NCBI GenBank assembly: GCA_029937545.1
Contig: JAPYPR010000001.1
Coordinates: forward strand, 139,730 to 203,729
Reading direction: 5' to 3'
Length of the DNA stretch: 64,000 nt
DNA from: Erythrobacter sp.
Lineage (GTDB): Bacteria > Pseudomonadota > Alphaproteobacteria > Sphingomonadales > Sphingomonadaceae
The position numbers and the translations under genes were made by a program. Position 1 is the stretch's first letter. Each line of letters opens with the position of its first letter. Below, piece by piece: positions 7,477-18,838 of the stretch. The notes under the pieces were generated by a model that was not told the DNA's origin, made no database searches, and was given only the letters and a program-made list of their open reading frames with translations.

Positions 7477-10400
7477 ATGGGTTCGAAGAGCGCCGCCAAA
7501 GCTAAATCCAGCACATTGTCCAAGAAACTGCACGCCGAGCTGGTGGAACGCATGCGCCAGTCGCTGCTGCGCGGCGATACGCCGATTACCGACGCGAAGA
7601 TGGACGAAGCAGCGCGATTTCTCGGCGAAACGGCCTACCAGCGCGAATATGGCGAGCCTGCGATCCATGTCGAAAGCGCAACCGAAGAGCGGCGCTTCAC
7701 GCGCATCGCGATCGTCAATGACGACATGCCCTTCCTCGTCGATTCGCTGGCGGCGGCGATCGCCGCGCTCGGCCTCTCGATCGACCATCTCGTCCATCCG
7801 GTCGTGCCGGTGGAGCGCAAGAAGGATTGCGTGCTGAAGGCCATTCCCGACGGCGATCCGGAGGATGCCTATTGGGAATCGATGATCTATCTCGAAACCG
7901 CGCGGGTCGATGCGAAGACGCGCCGCCAGCTCGAAGACAGCATCGTCGAGACGCTGAAAGACGTTCGCGCCGCTGTGAAAGACTGGCCGAAACTGCAGGA
8001 CGCCATGGCTGCCGATGCCAACCGCATCGCCGATGTCGACGAAGAGGGCGCGGCGCTGCTCGAATGGCTTAATTCGGGCATGCTGACGCAGCTCGGCCAT
8101 GTGACCCGGCACCGCGACGGCACACAGGACGATCCGCTGGGCATCTGCCGCACCAGCACCGAACAATTGCTTGCCGAAGCGTCTTTCGACCGCGCCTTCG
8201 GCTGGTTCGACGACACAAAAAACACCCGCGTGCCGCTGGTCATCAAGGCCAATCACCTGAGCCGGGTCCACCGGCGGGTACCGCTCGACGTGCTGATCGT
8301 GCCGCAGCGCGAAGGCGGCAAGCTGGTTGCGCTTTCGCTCCACGCGGGCGTGTGGACGAGCGCCGCTCTGGCCGCTCCGCCGCGTGCCGTCCCGCGCCTG
8401 CGCGAGCAACTCCAACGGCTCTACGATCGCTATGGTTTCGACGAAGGCGGCCATGCGGGCAAGGCGCTGGTGCATGCGCTGACCACGCTGCCGCACGATC
8501 TGATGATCGGCTTCCAGGAGGAAGACGTCGATCGCGTGGCGACGACCATGATGAGCCTGGTCGACCGCCCCCGCCCGCGCCTGGCGCTGGTCGAGGCGCC
8601 GCTGGCGCGCCATCTGTTCGCTTTCGTCTGGCTGCCGCGCGACATGCTGGCCACGCAGGTCAGGCTGCAGATCCAGGCGCTGCTGGAAGAGACCGCAGCT
8701 GCGCGTCTGCTCGACTGGAGCCTCGAGGTCGAGGGCGGCAATGTCGCTACGCTGCGCTTCGTCCTCGACATCCGTGATGGCTCCGGCGCGCCCGACGAGG
8801 TGGCTCTGGAAGAGAGGCTGCAGACATTGTTGCGCGGCTGGAGCGAAGCGGTCGAGGCCGAACTCGGCCAGACCGAGGAACCGCCGCGCGCAGCCGCGCT
8901 TGCCATGCGCTTTGCCGAAAGTTTCCCGACCGCCTTCCGCGGTCGTTTCGGGCCGCAGGAAGCCGCGCTCGATATCGTGCGGCTGCACCGGCTCGGCGCC
9001 AGCGCCGAGAGCGAAGAGGTCGCCCGCGGCGCGCGCATGTATCAGTGCGAGCGGGAGGCCGAGACCTGCCTGCGTCTGAAGCTCTATCAGTCCGAAGGCA
9101 GCCTGCCGCTGTCCGAAGGCGTCCCCGCGCTGGAAAACTTCGGATTCCACGTGCAATCCGAAATGCCGACCGTGCTCGACGACGGGCAGCTCGGCACGAT
9201 CCACGATTTCCGGCTCGAGCTGAAGCCGGGCGGCGACCCTGCCGCGCTGGTCGAACGCGCCGACGCGATCGAGGAAGCCATCGCCGCAGTGCTGAACGGC
9301 GAGGCGGAGAACGACGTCTTCAACCGGCTGGTGCCCGAAGCCGGACTGTCGGCGCGCGAGGCCAACTGGCTGCGCGCCTTCTACCGCTATCTGCGGCAGG
9401 TCGGCATGGGCTTCACCATCTATACCGTGGTCGATGCGCTGGCCGCCGCGCCCGATGTGACGCGCGCCCTCGTGGCGCTGTTCACCGCACGGCACGATCC
9501 CGGGTTCGGCAGCGGCCGCGAACAGGCGATCGAGGACGCGCGCGCCGCAATCAAGCGCGGCCTGTCCAAGGTCAAGGCGATCAACGACGACCGCCTGCTG
9601 CGGCTCTACAACTCGCTGATCGATGCGATCCTGCGCACCAACGCCTTCGCTCCGGCGGCAGGCGAGGCGCTCGGCTTCAAGATCGACAGCGCCCGCGTGC
9701 CGGGCCTGCCCAAGCCGATCCCCTATCGCGAGATATTCGTCTATTCGCGCCGTATCGAGGGCATCCACCTCCGAGCCGGCCCGGTAGCGCGCGGCGGCCT
9801 GCGCTGGTCCGACCGGCGCGACGACTTCCGAACAGAAATCCTCGGCCTGATGAAGGCGCAGCGCGTGAAGAACGCAGTGATCGTGCCGACCGGCGCGAAA
9901 GGCGGTTTCTATCCCAAGCAGCTGCCCAACCCCGCCATCGACCGCGAAGGCTGGGCGCTGGAAGGACGCGCCAGTTACGAGATTTTCATCCGCACGCTGC
10001 TCTCGGTCACCGACAATATCGTGAACGACAAGGTCGTGCATCCCGAGGACGTCGTCATCACCGATGGCGAGGATCCGTATTTCGTGGTCGCTGCCGACAA
10101 GGGCACGGCGACCTTTTCCGACGTGGCGAATGCCATCGCCGAAAGCCGCGATTTCTGGCTCGACGATGCCTTCGCCAGCGGCGGCTCCAAGGGCTATGAT
10201 CACAAGGCCATGGGCATCACTGCCCGGGGCGCCTGGGTATCGGTCCAGCGCCACTTCCTCGAGATGGGTGTCGACGTGCAGGGCGACTCCATCGAGGTCG
10301 TCGGCTGCGGCGACATGTCGGGCGACGTGTTCGGTAACGGGATGCTGCTCTCGAAAGCGATCAAGCTGGTGGCCGCTTTCGACCACCGGCACATCTTCCT

Positions 10401-12183
10401 CGACCCCGATCCGGATCCCGGAAAAAGCTGGAAGGAGAGGAAGCGCCTCTTCGACCTGCCGCGATCGAGCTGGGAAGATTACGATAGCGACCTGATCTCG
10501 CGCGGCGGCGGGGTGTTCCCGCGCGATGCGAAAACCATCAAGCTGTCGAAAACGATGCAGGCCAAGCTCGACATCGAACAGGACGAGATCGAGCCCGAAT
10601 CCCTGATCAGCGCGGTCCTGAAAGCACCGGTGGACCTGATCTGGTTCGGCGGCATCGGCACTTACATCAAGGCCGCGCACGAGAATAACGTGCAGGTCGG
10701 CGACCCGGCCAATGACGCGCTGCGCGTCGACGGGCGAGAGCTGCGCGCGAAGGTGATCGGCGAAGGCGCGAACCTCGGCATCACGCAGGCCGGCCGCATC
10801 GAATTCGCCCACATCGGCGGACGCAGCAATACCGACTTCATCGACAATTCGGCCGGGGTGGATTGCTCGGATAACGAGGTCAATATCAAGATCGCGCTCG
10901 CCGCCGCCAAGCGCGCGGGCAAATTGTCGGAACCCAAGCGCGTCGAACTGCTCGAATCGATGACGGAAGAAGTCGCCGACATCGTGCTGGAGGACAATCG
11001 CCTCCAGGCGCTCGCGCTTTCCATTGCCGAGATCGGCGGCGACCGCGCGATGGCATCGCAACGCCACATCATCGAGACGCTTGAAGGAGGCGGCAATCTC
11101 GACCGGCGGACCGAAGGACTGGCGGACGACCAGACGCTGCTCCGCCGCGCGGCCGATGGGCAGGGGCTGACCCGTCCGGAACTCGCCGTGCTGCTCTCCT
11201 CGACCAAGCTGGTGCTGCAGGCGGCCATCGAGGATAGCGACCTGCCCGACGACAAGCTGCTCGAAAGCACGTTGTTCGAAGCATTCCCCAAGCCGATGCG
11301 GACAAAGTTCAAGGCGCAGATTTCCGGCCACCGGCTGCGCCGCGAGATCATCGCGACCAAGCTCGCCAACCAGATCGTCAACCGGCTCGGCACGATCCAC
11401 CCCTTCGAATTGGCCGAGGAGGAGGGCGTCGAACTGTCGCAGGTCGCCGCGGCTTTCGTGGCTTGCGAGGATTTGTTCGGGCTCGAAGAATTGTGGGCGG
11501 AAATCGATGTGGCCGATATGTCGGAACAGGCGCGCCTGACCCTGTTCGACCGGCTGGCCGCAGCGGTGGGCAATCTCATGTCCGACGTGCTGCGCAGCGC
11601 GTCGGGCAAGGTCGATCCCAGCGCGCTGGTCGCCGAACTGGGCAAGGGTGTTCGCGTCTTGGCAGAAGCGACCGACCAACTGCTCTCGGCCGAATCGCGC
11701 CAGCAATCCGCGCACCTCGAGGCGCAATTGACCGAAGCGGGCGCGCCGGAAAAATTCGCCGCGCGAGTGAGCCATCTCTACGACCTCGACGGTTCGGTCG
11801 GCCTCGCGCAATTGGCCAGCGATACGGGTATCGAGCCGAAGGGCCTGACGCTCGGCTTCACCGAGATCGGCCGCCGTCTCGGCCTCGACTGGGCGCAGTC
11901 GACCGCTGCGCTGATGAGCCCGTCGGATGTCTGGGAGCGGCTGCTCGTCTCGGGCCTCGCCCGCGATTTCCAGCAGATGCGGCTGGACCTGCTGCGCCGC
12001 CTCTCGCGCCGCAAGGATGCGAAGAAGGACATGCCCGGCACGGTGGAGAAGTGGGCCGACGAACAGGACGTGGCGGTGCGCGGTTTCCGCACGATGATCG
12101 CGCGCGCGCAGGCTCAGTCGCCGGTCGCGCCGGCCATGCTCGCGCAGGTGGCCAGCATGGCGCGCAACCTGCTGGGGCGGTAG
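7477..12183 (+). CDS. NAD-specific glutamate dehydrogenase, large (GDH-180) type
   Basis: A 1568-residue enzyme that deaminates glutamate to 2-oxoglutarate with NAD+, feeding amino-acid carbon into the TCA cycle. It has the full architecture of the ~180-kDa class: a long N-terminal region with ACT-like segments (about residues 1-500), the catalytic core with [15 protein letters not shown] near residue 772 and [11 protein letters not shown] just after, the dinucleotide-binding [17 protein letters not shown] near residue 940, and a C-terminal helical domain. Start ATG at 7477 has GAGAGG upstream. Monocistronic in appearance. A reading frame of 1601 codons on the opposite strand is a codon-bias shadow. 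Confidence 0.97.
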   Translation: MGSKSAAKAKSSTLSKKLHAELVERMRQSLLRGDTPITDAKMDEAARFLGETAYQREYGEPAIHVESATEERRFTRIAIVNDDMPFLVDSLAAAIAALGLSIDHLVHPVVPVERKKDCVLKAIPDGDPEDAYWESMIYLETARVDAKTRRQLEDSIVETLKDVRAAVKDWPKLQDAMAADANRIADVDEEGAALLEWLNSGMLTQLGHVTRHRDGTQDDPLGICRTSTEQLLAEASFDRAFGWFDDTKNTRVPLVIKANHLSRVHRRVPLDVLIVPQREGGKLVALSLHAGVWTSAALAAPPRAVPRLREQLQRLYDRYGFDEGGHAGKALVHALTTLPHDLMIGFQEEDVDRVATTMMSLVDRPRPRLALVEAPLARHLFAFVWLPRDMLATQVRLQIQALLEETAAARLLDWSLEVEGGNVATLRFVLDIRDGSGAPDEVALEERLQTLLRGWSEAVEAELGQTEEPPRAAALAMRFAESFPTAFRGRFGPQEAALDIVRLHRLGASAESEEVARGARMYQCEREAETCLRLKLYQSEGSLPLSEGVPALENFGFHVQSEMPTVLDDGQLGTIHDFRLELKPGGDPAALVERADAIEEAIAAVLNGEAENDVFNRLVPEAGLSAREANWLRAFYRYLRQVGMGFTIYTVVDALAAAPDVTRALVALFTARHDPGFGSGREQAIEDARAAIKRGLSKVKAINDDRLLRLYNSLIDAILRTNAFAPAAGEALGFKIDSARVPGLPKPIPYREIFVYSRRIEGIHLRAGPVARGGLRWSDRRDDFRTEILGLMKAQRVKNAVIVPTGAKGGFYPKQLPNPAIDREGWALEGRASYEIFIRTLLSVTDNIVNDKVVHPEDVVITDGEDPYFVVAADKGTATFSDVANAIAESRDFWLDDAFASGGSKGYDHKAMGITARGAWVSVQRHFLEMGVDVQGDSIEVVGCGDMSGDVFGNGMLLSKAIKLVAAFDHRHIFLDPDPDPGKSWKERKRLFDLPRSSWEDYDSDLISRGGGVFPRDAKTIKLSKTMQAKLDIEQDEIEPESLISAVLKAPVDLIWFGGIGTYIKAAHENNVQVGDPANDALRVDGRELRAKVIGEGANLGITQAGRIEFAHIGGRSNTDFIDNSAGVDCSDNEVNIKIALAAAKRAGKLSEPKRVELLESMTEEVADIVLEDNRLQALALSIAEIGGDRAMASQRHIIETLEGGGNLDRRTEGLADDQTLLRRAADGQGLTRPELAVLLSSTKLVLQAAIEDSDLPDDKLLESTLFEAFPKPMRTKFKAQISGHRLRREIIATKLANQIVNRLGTIHPFELAEEEGVELSQVAAAFVACEDLFGLEELWAEIDVADMSEQARLTLFDRLAAAVGNLMSDVLRSASGKVDPSALVAELGKGVRVLAEATDQLLSAESRQQSAHLEAQLTEAGAPEKFAARVSHLYDLDGSVGLAQLASDTGIEPKGLTLGFTEIGRRLGLDWAQSTAALMSPSDVWERLLVSGLARDFQQMRLDLLRRLSRRKDAKKDMPGTVEKWADEQDVAVRGFRTMIARAQAQSPVAPAMLAQVASMARNLLGR

Positions 12184-12239
12184 CGGCCCCGGCACCGCTA
12201 CGCTTGACCGGCAGGGGTTTTCCCGCCAGCCACAGGCCG

Positions 12240-13472
12240 ATGAAGAATTACGACGTCGTCATAGTCGGTTCGGGGCACGGCGGTGCCCAGGCCGCGATCG
12301 CCTTGCGCCAGAACGGCCATGAGGACAGCATCCTCATGGTCAGCCGCGACCGCAATCCACCCTACGAGCGCCCGCCGCTATCGAAGGAATATCTCGCCGG
12401 CGAAAAGCCGTTCGAGCGGATCATGATCCGGCCAGAGAAGTTCTGGGCCGAGAAGAATATCGACCTGCGGCTGGGCTGCAACGTCGACGAAATCGACCCT
12501 GTGCGGCACGAGCTTTCGCTGTCGGACGAGAGTGCGGTCACCTATCGCAAGCTGATCTGGGCCGGTGGCGGCGACGCGCGGCGGCTGTCCTGCCCGGGTT
12601 GCGACGCGGGGGGGATCCATCACGTCCGCTCGCGCAGAGATGTCGATGCCTTGAAGGCCGACATCGAAGGCGGGGCAAAGCGTGCGGTCATTATCGGTGC
12701 GGGCTATATCGGCCTGGAAGCGGCTGCCGTCCTGCGCAAGCTGGGCTGCGAGGTCACCGTGCTGGAAATGCTCGACCGCGTATTGGCGCGCGTCGCGGGT
12801 CCTGAACTGTCGGATTTCTATGCCGAGTACCACCGCGCCCAAGGCGTCGACCTGCGACTCGATACTGCAGTCGAGCGGATCGAAACACAGGATGGCAAGG
12901 CCGGCGAAGTCGTCACTGCCGATGGCGAACGGATCGCCTGCGACGTGGTGATTGTCGGCATCGGCATCGTCCCCTCCGTCGGTCCGCTGATCGCGGCCGG
13001 CGCGGCGGGCAGCAACGGAGTGGATGTCGACAGCTTCTGCCGCACGACGATCGACGACATTTATGCGATCGGTGACTGCGCGAGCCATGCCAACCCCTTC
13101 GCCGACAATGCTGTGCTTCGGCTGGAATCGGTGCAAAATGCCAATGACATGGCGAGCTGTGCCGCCAAGGCGATCATGGGCGACAAGCAGGACTACAACG
13201 CGGTGCCGTGGTTCTGGTCCAACCAGTACGATTTGAAGCTCCAGACCGTCGGCATCTCTAACGGTTACGACAGCACCGTGCTGCGCGGCGATCCGGCGGC
13301 AACGAAATTCAGCGTGGTCTATCTGAAAGAGGGTCGCGTCATTGCGCTCGACTGCGTGAACTCGGTCAAGGATTACGTGCAGGGCCGCAAGCTGGTGGTC
13401 GACCGCGCGCAGATCGATCCGGAGCTGCTCGCCGATAGTGAGACGCAGCTCAAGGGGATGGCGTCAAGCTGA
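12240..13472 (+). CDS. FAD-dependent ferredoxin reductase, class I P450 partner type
   Basis: A 410-residue flavoprotein resembling putidaredoxin/rhodocoxin reductases. It has the FAD-binding [13 protein letters not shown] at the N-terminus, the NAD-binding [13 protein letters not shown] near residue 153, the second FAD motif in [11 protein letters not shown] near residue 280, and the reductase C-terminal domain. It should pass electrons from NADH to a [2Fe-2S] ferredoxin. CYP153 lies 3.4 kb downstream on the same strand, so the alkane hydroxylase is the likely beneficiary, but no ferredoxin gene is visible in this window. The 3' end overlaps queG (convergent) by 23 bp. Confidence 0.9.
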   Translation: MKNYDVVIVGSGHGGAQAAIALRQNGHEDSILMVSRDRNPPYERPPLSKEYLAGEKPFERIMIRPEKFWAEKNIDLRLGCNVDEIDPVRHELSLSDESAVTYRKLIWAGGGDARRLSCPGCDAGGIHHVRSRRDVDALKADIEGGAKRAVIIGAGYIGLEAAAVLRKLGCEVTVLEMLDRVLARVAGPELSDFYAEYHRAQGVDLRLDTAVERIETQDGKAGEVVTADGERIACDVVIVGIGIVPSVGPLIAAGAAGSNGVDVDSFCRTTIDDIYAIGDCASHANPFADNAVLRLESVQNANDMASCAAKAIMGDKQDYNAVPWFWSNQYDLKLQTVGISNGYDSTVLRGDPAATKFSVVYLKEGRVIALDCVNSVKDYVQGRKLVVDRAQIDPELLADSETQLKGMASS

Positions 13473-14505
13473 CCAGCGCCCAGCGCGCGGCGTCGGCCAC
13501 CGCAGGGTCGGGGTCGTCGGCCAGCGCTTGCACCATCGGGATTAGCACCGCCTGTCCGCTATTGCCCGCCGCATAGAGGCAGTTGCGCACGAAGCGATCC
13601 CGCCCGATCCGCTTGATCGGCGATCCGGAAAAGAACTGGCGGAACCCGGCATCGTCGAATTGCAGGAAGCGCGCGAGGTCCGGGGCAACGAGCTCATCCC
13701 GCGCGGCGAGCTTCTTGTGGCGGTGTGCGGCATCGGCGAACTTGTTCCACGGGCACACGGCAAGGCAGTCGTCGCAGCCGTAGATACGGTTGCCGAGTTC
13801 TGCGCGAAAATCTTCGGGAATCGGCCCTTTATGCTCGATGGTGAGGTAGGAAATGCAGCGCCGCGCGTCGAGCCGGTAAGGGCTCGGAAAAGCATCGGTC
13901 GGGCAGGCATCCTGGCAGGCGCGGCAATTGCCGCAGCGGTCGGTGTGCGGCTCGTCGGGGACAAATTCCAGCGTCGAGTAGATCGCGCCGAGGAACAGCC
14001 AGCTGCCGTGCTCGCGGCTGACGAGATTGGTGTGCTTGCCCTGCCAGCCGATCCCCGCAGCCTCGCCCAGCGGCTTTTCCATCACCGGCGCGGTATCGAC
14101 GAATACCTTGAGCTCGCTCTCCGGCTCCCGCGCAATCAGCCAGCGCGCGAGCGCCTTCAGCGCCTTCTTGACCACATCGTGATAGTCCCGCCCCTGCGCA
14201 TAGACCGAAATCCGCGCCTTCTCCGGCTCGCTTTCCAGCGCCAGCGGATCGCCGTCGGGCGCGTAGCTCATGCCGAGCGCGATCACGCTCCGCGCTTCGG
14301 GCCAGAGCCCCTGCGGCGATGCGCGCTGTTCTTTTCGCGCCTCCATCCATTCCATCGAGCCGTGACGGCCTTCGCCCAGGAATTCCTCCAGCCGCTCGGC
14401 CCGCGCTGGATCGGGCGCGACCGAGGTAAAGCCGCAGGCGACGAAGCCCAACCGCGCCGCTTCCTCGCGCAAGTCCGCCTGCAACTGCGAATTAACCTCG
14501 GTCAC
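13450..14505 (-). CDS. queG: epoxyqueuosine reductase
   Basis: A 351-residue cobalamin-dependent iron-sulfur enzyme for the last step of queuosine synthesis, reduction of epoxyqueuosine in tRNA. It has the QueG N-terminal domain (GFVACGFTS), the active-site segment [20 protein letters not shown], two 4Fe-4S motifs ([16 protein letters not shown] and [13 protein letters not shown]) and the HEAT-like C-terminus ([12 protein letters not shown]). The gene is convergent with, and overlaps, the ferredoxin reductase gene. It faces away from the ABC transporter genes. Confidence 0.96.
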   Translation of the reverse strand: MTEVNSQLQADLREEAARLGFVACGFTSVAPDPARAERLEEFLGEGRHGSMEWMEARKEQRASPQGLWPEARSVIALGMSYAPDGDPLALESEPEKARISVYAQGRDYHDVVKKALKALARWLIAREPESELKVFVDTAPVMEKPLGEAAGIGWQGKHTNLVSREHGSWLFLGAIYSTLEFVPDEPHTDRCGNCRACQDACPTDAFPSPYRLDARRCISYLTIEHKGPIPEDFRAELGNRIYGCDDCLAVCPWNKFADAAHRHKKLAARDELVAPDLARFLQFDDAGFRQFFSGSPIKRIGRDRFVRNCLYAAGNSGQAVLIPMVQALADDPDPAVADAARWALVSLTPSP

Positions 14506-14542
14506 CTATGCTCCGTTCACTGGCGAGGACTAGATTGACACG

Positions 14543-15544
14543 ATGCTTACCGAGACCGGCTTCATGACGCGACCCCCTGCAGACCCCGCGGCGAAACTCG
14601 CCATCGAGGCGCGCGGCCTCGTCAAGCGTTTCGACGACACGCTGGCGGTGGACGGGGTGGACATCTCCGTGCCCGAAGGCGCGATCTACGGCATCCTCGG
14701 TCCGAATGGCGCAGGCAAGACGACCACGTTGCGCATCCTGCTGGGCATCATCGACCCGGACGAGGGCGTGCGCCGCGTGTTCGGCCACGACCGTCCGCAC
14801 GAAGTCGCCAAGCTGATCGGCTATCTGCCCGAGGAACGCGGCCTCTATCCGGCCATGAAATGCGACGAGGCCATTGCCTTCCTCGGCGCACTGCGCGGGC
14901 TGCCGCTGGACGAGGGCAAGGCACGCGGGCGCGAGCTGCTCGAACGTCACGGCCTCGGCCATGCGGTGGATCGTCAAATCCGCCAGCTGTCAAAAGGCAT
15001 GGCGCAGACCGTGCAATTGCTCGGCACGCTGGTGCATCGCCCGAAGCTGGTGGTGTTCGACGAGCCGTTCAGCGGGCTCGATGCGATAAACCAGGGCAAG
15101 CTGGAGGTGATGATTCGCGAACTGGCGCAAAGCGGGACGACGGTGATTTTTTCGACCCACGTCATCCATCATGCCGAACGCCTGTGCGACGAGGTCGCGA
15201 TCGTTGCGGGCGGCAAGGTGCCCTATGCCGGATCGGTCGATGCGGCGCGCGACCGGATCCCGGCGCAGGTAAGGTTGGAAACGAGAGTCGATAGCGGCGA
15301 CTGGCGCTCCGCCCTTCCCGACGATGCGCGCCACGACGCGAAGGCGGGTGGCAACCATTTCTGGTATTTCCCGGTCCCCGAGAGCGGGATCGAGACTTTG
15401 CTCAAGCGCCTGATCGACAGGGGCGCGGGCATTCTCTCGCTCTCGATCGAGCGCGCGGGACTGCACGACGCTTTTGTCGAAATAGCCGGTGAGGCCGCAG
15501 GCCGCGCGCTGGCCGAGGACAATGAGCTGGAGACCGGACGATGA
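14543..15544 (+). CDS. ABC transporter ATP-binding protein, NatA type
   Basis: A 333-residue ATPase of the ABC-2 exporter class. It has Walker A GPNGAGKTT near residue 53, the Q-loop in IGYLPEERGLYPAM, signature LSKGMAQ, Walker B LVVFDEPFSGLD, and the H-loop in FSTHVIHH. The C-terminal ~90 residues form a DUF4162-type extension common in NatA-like proteins. It overlaps the permease gene by 4 bp (ATGA). NatA/NatB-type pairs export sodium, drugs or lipids; the substrate is unknown. The ATG at 14543 was kept; a second in-frame ATG seven codons later is also possible. Confidence 0.93.
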   Translation: MLTETGFMTRPPADPAAKLAIEARGLVKRFDDTLAVDGVDISVPEGAIYGILGPNGAGKTTTLRILLGIIDPDEGVRRVFGHDRPHEVAKLIGYLPEERGLYPAMKCDEAIAFLGALRGLPLDEGKARGRELLERHGLGHAVDRQIRQLSKGMAQTVQLLGTLVHRPKLVVFDEPFSGLDAINQGKLEVMIRELAQSGTTVIFSTHVIHHAERLCDEVAIVAGGKVPYAGSVDAARDRIPAQVRLETRVDSGDWRSALPDDARHDAKAGGNHFWYFPVPESGIETLLKRLIDRGAGILSLSIERAGLHDAFVEIAGEAAGRALAEDNELETGR

Positions 15545-16752
15545 GCGATACTACCCGCCTCTCGCTACTCGAAGCCGCACGGGTCGTAGCCCGCCGCGAT
15601 TTCCGCGCGATCCTGTTCAGCCGCGCCTTCTTCTTCTTCCTGCTTGGCCCGCTGTTCCCGCTGGTGATCGGCGCCTTGGCTGGCGGCATCGGGGGCCAGG
15701 TCCAGCGCGATGCGGCGACCAACCTGGTGGCGGTCGCCATGAGCGAGTCCGATACCGCGGCGCTCCAGTCCGCCTCCGCCGCGCTCTCGGATCAGGTGGG
15801 CTATGCGCTGCCGCGACTGGTGCCCGATGCTAGCGGGGAGGCCCCGGCGGACATACTGAAGCGCGAGGGCGCGAATTTCGCGGCGGTCGTCACCGGATCG
15901 CTCGATGCGCCGGTGGTCACGGCCCCGGAGGACCAGATCCAACGCTGGCGCGGTCCCGTCGCCTTGCTGGCGGCAACCGCTACGGGCACCTCGCCCAGCA
16001 GCTTTCCCGAAATTGCGACGGAGCCGGTCGCCTCAAGCGCCGCTACCTCGCGCAGCGACCGTATCCGCACCGCGCAGGCGGGCCAGCTCTTGCTATTCCT
16101 GCTGATGATGCTGCTGGCGGGGATGGTGCTGTCGAACCTCGTCGAGGAGAAAGCGAACAAGGTCATCGAAGTCCTAGCCGCGGCAGTCCCGATGGACGCA
16201 GTGTTCCTCGGCAAGCTCTTCGCCATGCTCGGCGTCAGCTTCGTCGGCATCGCCGTGTGGGCGAGCTTCGGCGGGGTCGCAGCTCTTCTGCTCGGCAACC
16301 AGCTGCCGCAACTGCCTGAGCCTGCGTTGGGCTGGCCGGCCTTCATAGCGCTCGGCATCGCCTATTTTGCGATGGGTTACCTGCTGCTCGGCTCGCTGTT
16401 CCTGACCATCGGCGGGATGGCGGCGACCGTGCGCGAGGTGCAGACGCTGTCCATGCCTGTCACCATGATGCAGCTGCTGGTGTTCTTCCTGGCCGCCGCC
16501 GCGATCACTACGCCCGGCTCTCCGCTGGAACTGACGGCGGCGATCTTTCCGCTGTCCTCGCCCTTCGCCATGCTCGCCCGGGCAGCCCAGTCCGATGCGC
16601 TTTGGCCGCATGCGCTGGCGCTGGCGTGGCAGGCGCTCTGCGTGGTGCTGTTCGTTCGCTTCGGTGCACTGCTGTTCAAGCGCCGAGTGATGAAATCCGG
16701 CAAGGCGGGCCGCGCGGTGAAAGGGCATGTCGGCGGGACGAAAACCGCCTGA
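15541..16752 (+). CDS. ABC-2 type permease, NatB-like
   Basis: A 403-residue membrane component of the exporter encoded with the preceding ATPase. It has a hydrophobic segment at about 28-48, a long periplasmic domain (about 55-180), and five or six further helices to the C-terminus. The segment NLVEEKANKVIEVLAAAVP is the conserved ABC2_membrane_3/NatB motif that contacts the ATPase. It starts inside the ATPase stop codon (ATGA). Convergent or downstream partners are absent; CYP153 has its own upstream region. Confidence 0.92.
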   Translation: MSDTTRLSLLEAARVVARRDFRAILFSRAFFFFLLGPLFPLVIGALAGGIGGQVQRDAATNLVAVAMSESDTAALQSASAALSDQVGYALPRLVPDASGEAPADILKREGANFAAVVTGSLDAPVVTAPEDQIQRWRGPVALLAATATGTSPSSFPEIATEPVASSAATSRSDRIRTAQAGQLLLFLLMMLLAGMVLSNLVEEKANKVIEVLAAAVPMDAVFLGKLFAMLGVSFVGIAVWASFGGVAALLLGNQLPQLPEPALGWPAFIALGIAYFAMGYLLLGSLFLTIGGMAATVREVQTLSMPVTMMQLLVFFLAAAAITTPGSPLELTAAIFPLSSPFAMLARAAQSDALWPHALALAWQALCVVLFVRFGALLFKRRVMKSGKAGRAVKGHVGGTKTA

Positions 16753-16899
16753 TTGTCGCATCCGGACAAGCGCGACGCCGATTTCTGCAATAGATAGGTC
16801 CCGATTCGCAACGCACTGTTGACACCAATGTCATTTAGTTCAGGATGCGAAGCGAAGAGGGCGACCGCATTGCAGAGTCGCTCCGACGAGGAGAGAACC

Positions 16900-18237
16900 A
16901 TGGCTACCGCCGCTGTCACGCGCCCCGAAGTCCACTCCGAGCCGACTGCCTACGATGCATTGAAGAAGCACTTCGAAGAACATCCGGAGCAGCGCCTCAA
17001 GCATCCGCACAAATGGGATGTCAGCCGCAGCGACATTTATGCCGAGAACACCTGGCACCCGATCTTCCGCGAAATGCGCGAGGCCGGGCCGCTTCATTAC
17101 ATACCCGAAAGCCCCTACGGCCCATACTGGGCGGTGGTCGGCCACAAGGCGATCCAGCATATCGAGGCGCTGCCGGATGTGTTCTCGTCAAGCTGGGAGC
17201 ATGGCGGGATCACGATCCTCAACCGGTTGACCGAGGAAGAACTGGCCGAGAGCGGCGTGGACCGGCGCGAACTGCCGATGTTCATCGCCATGGACCGCCC
17301 GCAGCATACCGGCCAGCGGCGTACGGTCGCGCCGAAATTCACGCCGAGCGGCATGGCCGGGATGGAGCCGGAGATTCGCCAGCGCACCGGCGAGCTGCTC
17401 GACAGCCTGCCGCGCGGCGAGGTATTCGACTGGGTCGACAAGGTTTCGATCGAGCTCACCACCGGCATGCTTGCGATCCTGTTCGGATTTCCCTGGGAGG
17501 ACCGCCGCCTGCTGACCTTCTGGTCGGACTGGTCGGGCGATACCGAACTGGCCAGTGTGCGCGAGCTCGACGAGATGCGCTGGGGTTTCTTGCACGAAAT
17601 GGGTGCCTACTTCCAGTCGCTGTGGGTCGAACGCACGCATGACAAGGAACCGGGCGACGATCTGATCTCGATGATGATCCACTCCGAGGCGATGAACCAA
17701 ATGCGCCCGGAAGAATTCATGGGCAACCTCGTGCTGCTGATCGTCGGCGGTAACGACACGACCCGCAATTCGATGAGCGGCTTCGTTTACCAGCTCGACA
17801 AGAATCCGGACCAGCGCAAGCTGTTCGAACAGAACCCCGATGTCATTCCCAATGCAGTGCAGGAAATGCTCCGCATGCAGACCCCGCTGGCCCACATGCG
17901 CCGCACCTGCACGGAGGACACCGAGGTGTTCGGCCAGACGATCAAGAAGGGCGACAAGGTCGTCCTCTGGTACCTCAGCGCCAATCGCGACGAGGAAGTG
18001 TTCGAGAACCCCGACAAGCTGGACCTGGCGCGCGAGAACGCGCGGCGGCACATCGCTTTCGGCTACGGCATCCACCGCTGCGTCGGCGCACGGCTGGCAG
18101 AGCTGCAGCTGCGCATCCTGCTGGAGGAGATGCACAAGCGTCGCCTCCGCGTGCATGTCGCAGGCGATATCGAGCGCGTACGGGCCAATTTCGTGCACGG
18201 CTTCCGCAAGCTCGAGGTCGAAGTTACCGAGTTCTAG
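16900..18237 (+). CDS. cytochrome P450, CYP153 family (alkane terminal hydroxylase)
   Basis: A 445-residue soluble class I P450 closely resembling CYP153A enzymes, which oxidise medium-chain n-alkanes to 1-alkanols. It has the I-helix oxygen motif GGNDTTR, the ExxR pair in EMLRMQTPLAHMRR, and the heme-ligand loop FGYGIHRCVGARL with Cys394. The ATG at 16900 has GAGGAGAG upstream; the longer in-frame start at 16819 was rejected. A TTGACA hexamer at 16819 lacks a convincing -10 box. It requires a [2Fe-2S] ferredoxin and an NADH-dependent reductase; a suitable reductase gene is at 12240, but no ferredoxin is nearby. The substrate is inferred from the family. Confidence 0.93.
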   Translation: MATAAVTRPEVHSEPTAYDALKKHFEEHPEQRLKHPHKWDVSRSDIYAENTWHPIFREMREAGPLHYIPESPYGPYWAVVGHKAIQHIEALPDVFSSSWEHGGITILNRLTEEELAESGVDRRELPMFIAMDRPQHTGQRRTVAPKFTPSGMAGMEPEIRQRTGELLDSLPRGEVFDWVDKVSIELTTGMLAILFGFPWEDRRLLTFWSDWSGDTELASVRELDEMRWGFLHEMGAYFQSLWVERTHDKEPGDDLISMMIHSEAMNQMRPEEFMGNLVLLIVGGNDTTRNSMSGFVYQLDKNPDQRKLFEQNPDVIPNAVQEMLRMQTPLAHMRRTCTEDTEVFGQTIKKGDKVVLWYLSANRDEEVFENPDKLDLARENARRHIAFGYGIHRCVGARLAELQLRILLEEMHKRRLRVHVAGDIERVRANFVHGFRKLEVEVTEF

Positions 18238-18307
18238 GCAGCCGCCGCTGTAACCTCGGAGCGCTTTCAAGCGTAGTTCAGATGCGGGGCGCTATCGTCC
18301 CCGCATC

Positions 18308-18820
18308 ATGGATACAGACACGATGATCAAGACCGTTCCCACGCGCCGCGGCTTTCTCGGCTGGATGGGTGCATCCGCCAGCTTCGCTGCGCTCGCCGCC
18401 TGCGGGTCTGGCCGGGCGGAGGCAAAGACTTTTCCGGTCAGGCTTAGCGAGGCCGAATGGCGCAAGAAGCTGACCAAGAGCGAGTTCGCCGTGCTGCGCA
18501 ATGCCTCGACCGAGCGGCCCTATTCCTCCCCGCTCAATGACGCTAAACGCGCCGGAACCTTCACCTGCGCGGGATGCGGCAACCGCCTCTATTCCTCGAA
18601 AACCAAGTTCGAATCGGGCACCGGCTGGCCGAGCTTCTGGGCACCGATCGACAAGGGCGCGGTCGGCACCAGCACCGATTACAAGATCGGCTATCCGCGC
18701 ACTGAAGTGCACTGCGCCGATTGTGGCGGGCATTTGGGCCACATCTTCGACGACGGGCCCAAGCCGACCGGCAAACGCCATTGCATCAACGGCGTCGCGA
18801 TGGACTTCCGACCGGCCTAG
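18308..18820 (+). CDS. msrB: exported peptide-methionine (R)-S-oxide reductase, predicted Tat lipoprotein
   Basis: A 170-residue MsrB that repairs R-methionine sulfoxide in proteins. The N-terminus has a twin-arginine motif (PTRRGFLGW) and a lipobox ending at Cys32 (LAAC), so it is probably exported folded by Tat and then lipid-anchored. Zinc is held by CAGC and CADC pairs, and the catalytic cysteine is Cys159 in RHCINGVAMDF. MsrA at 30901 also has a lipoprotein-type signal, so both stereoisomers could be repaired in the envelope. Confidence 0.93.
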   Translation: MDTDTMIKTVPTRRGFLGWMGASASFAALAACGSGRAEAKTFPVRLSEAEWRKKLTKSEFAVLRNASTERPYSSPLNDAKRAGTFTCAGCGNRLYSSKTKFESGTGWPSFWAPIDKGAVGTSTDYKIGYPRTEVHCADCGGHLGHIFDDGPKPTGKRHCINGVAMDFRPA

Positions 18821-18838
18821 TGGGCCTGGCCTGAAGGC

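Noticed and set aside
7390-12195. Open reading frame of 1601 codons antisense to the glutamate dehydrogenase gene
   Set aside because: It mirrors the dehydrogenase codons in a high-GC genome, has arginine- and histidine-rich low-complexity composition, no start site signal and no recognisable domain.
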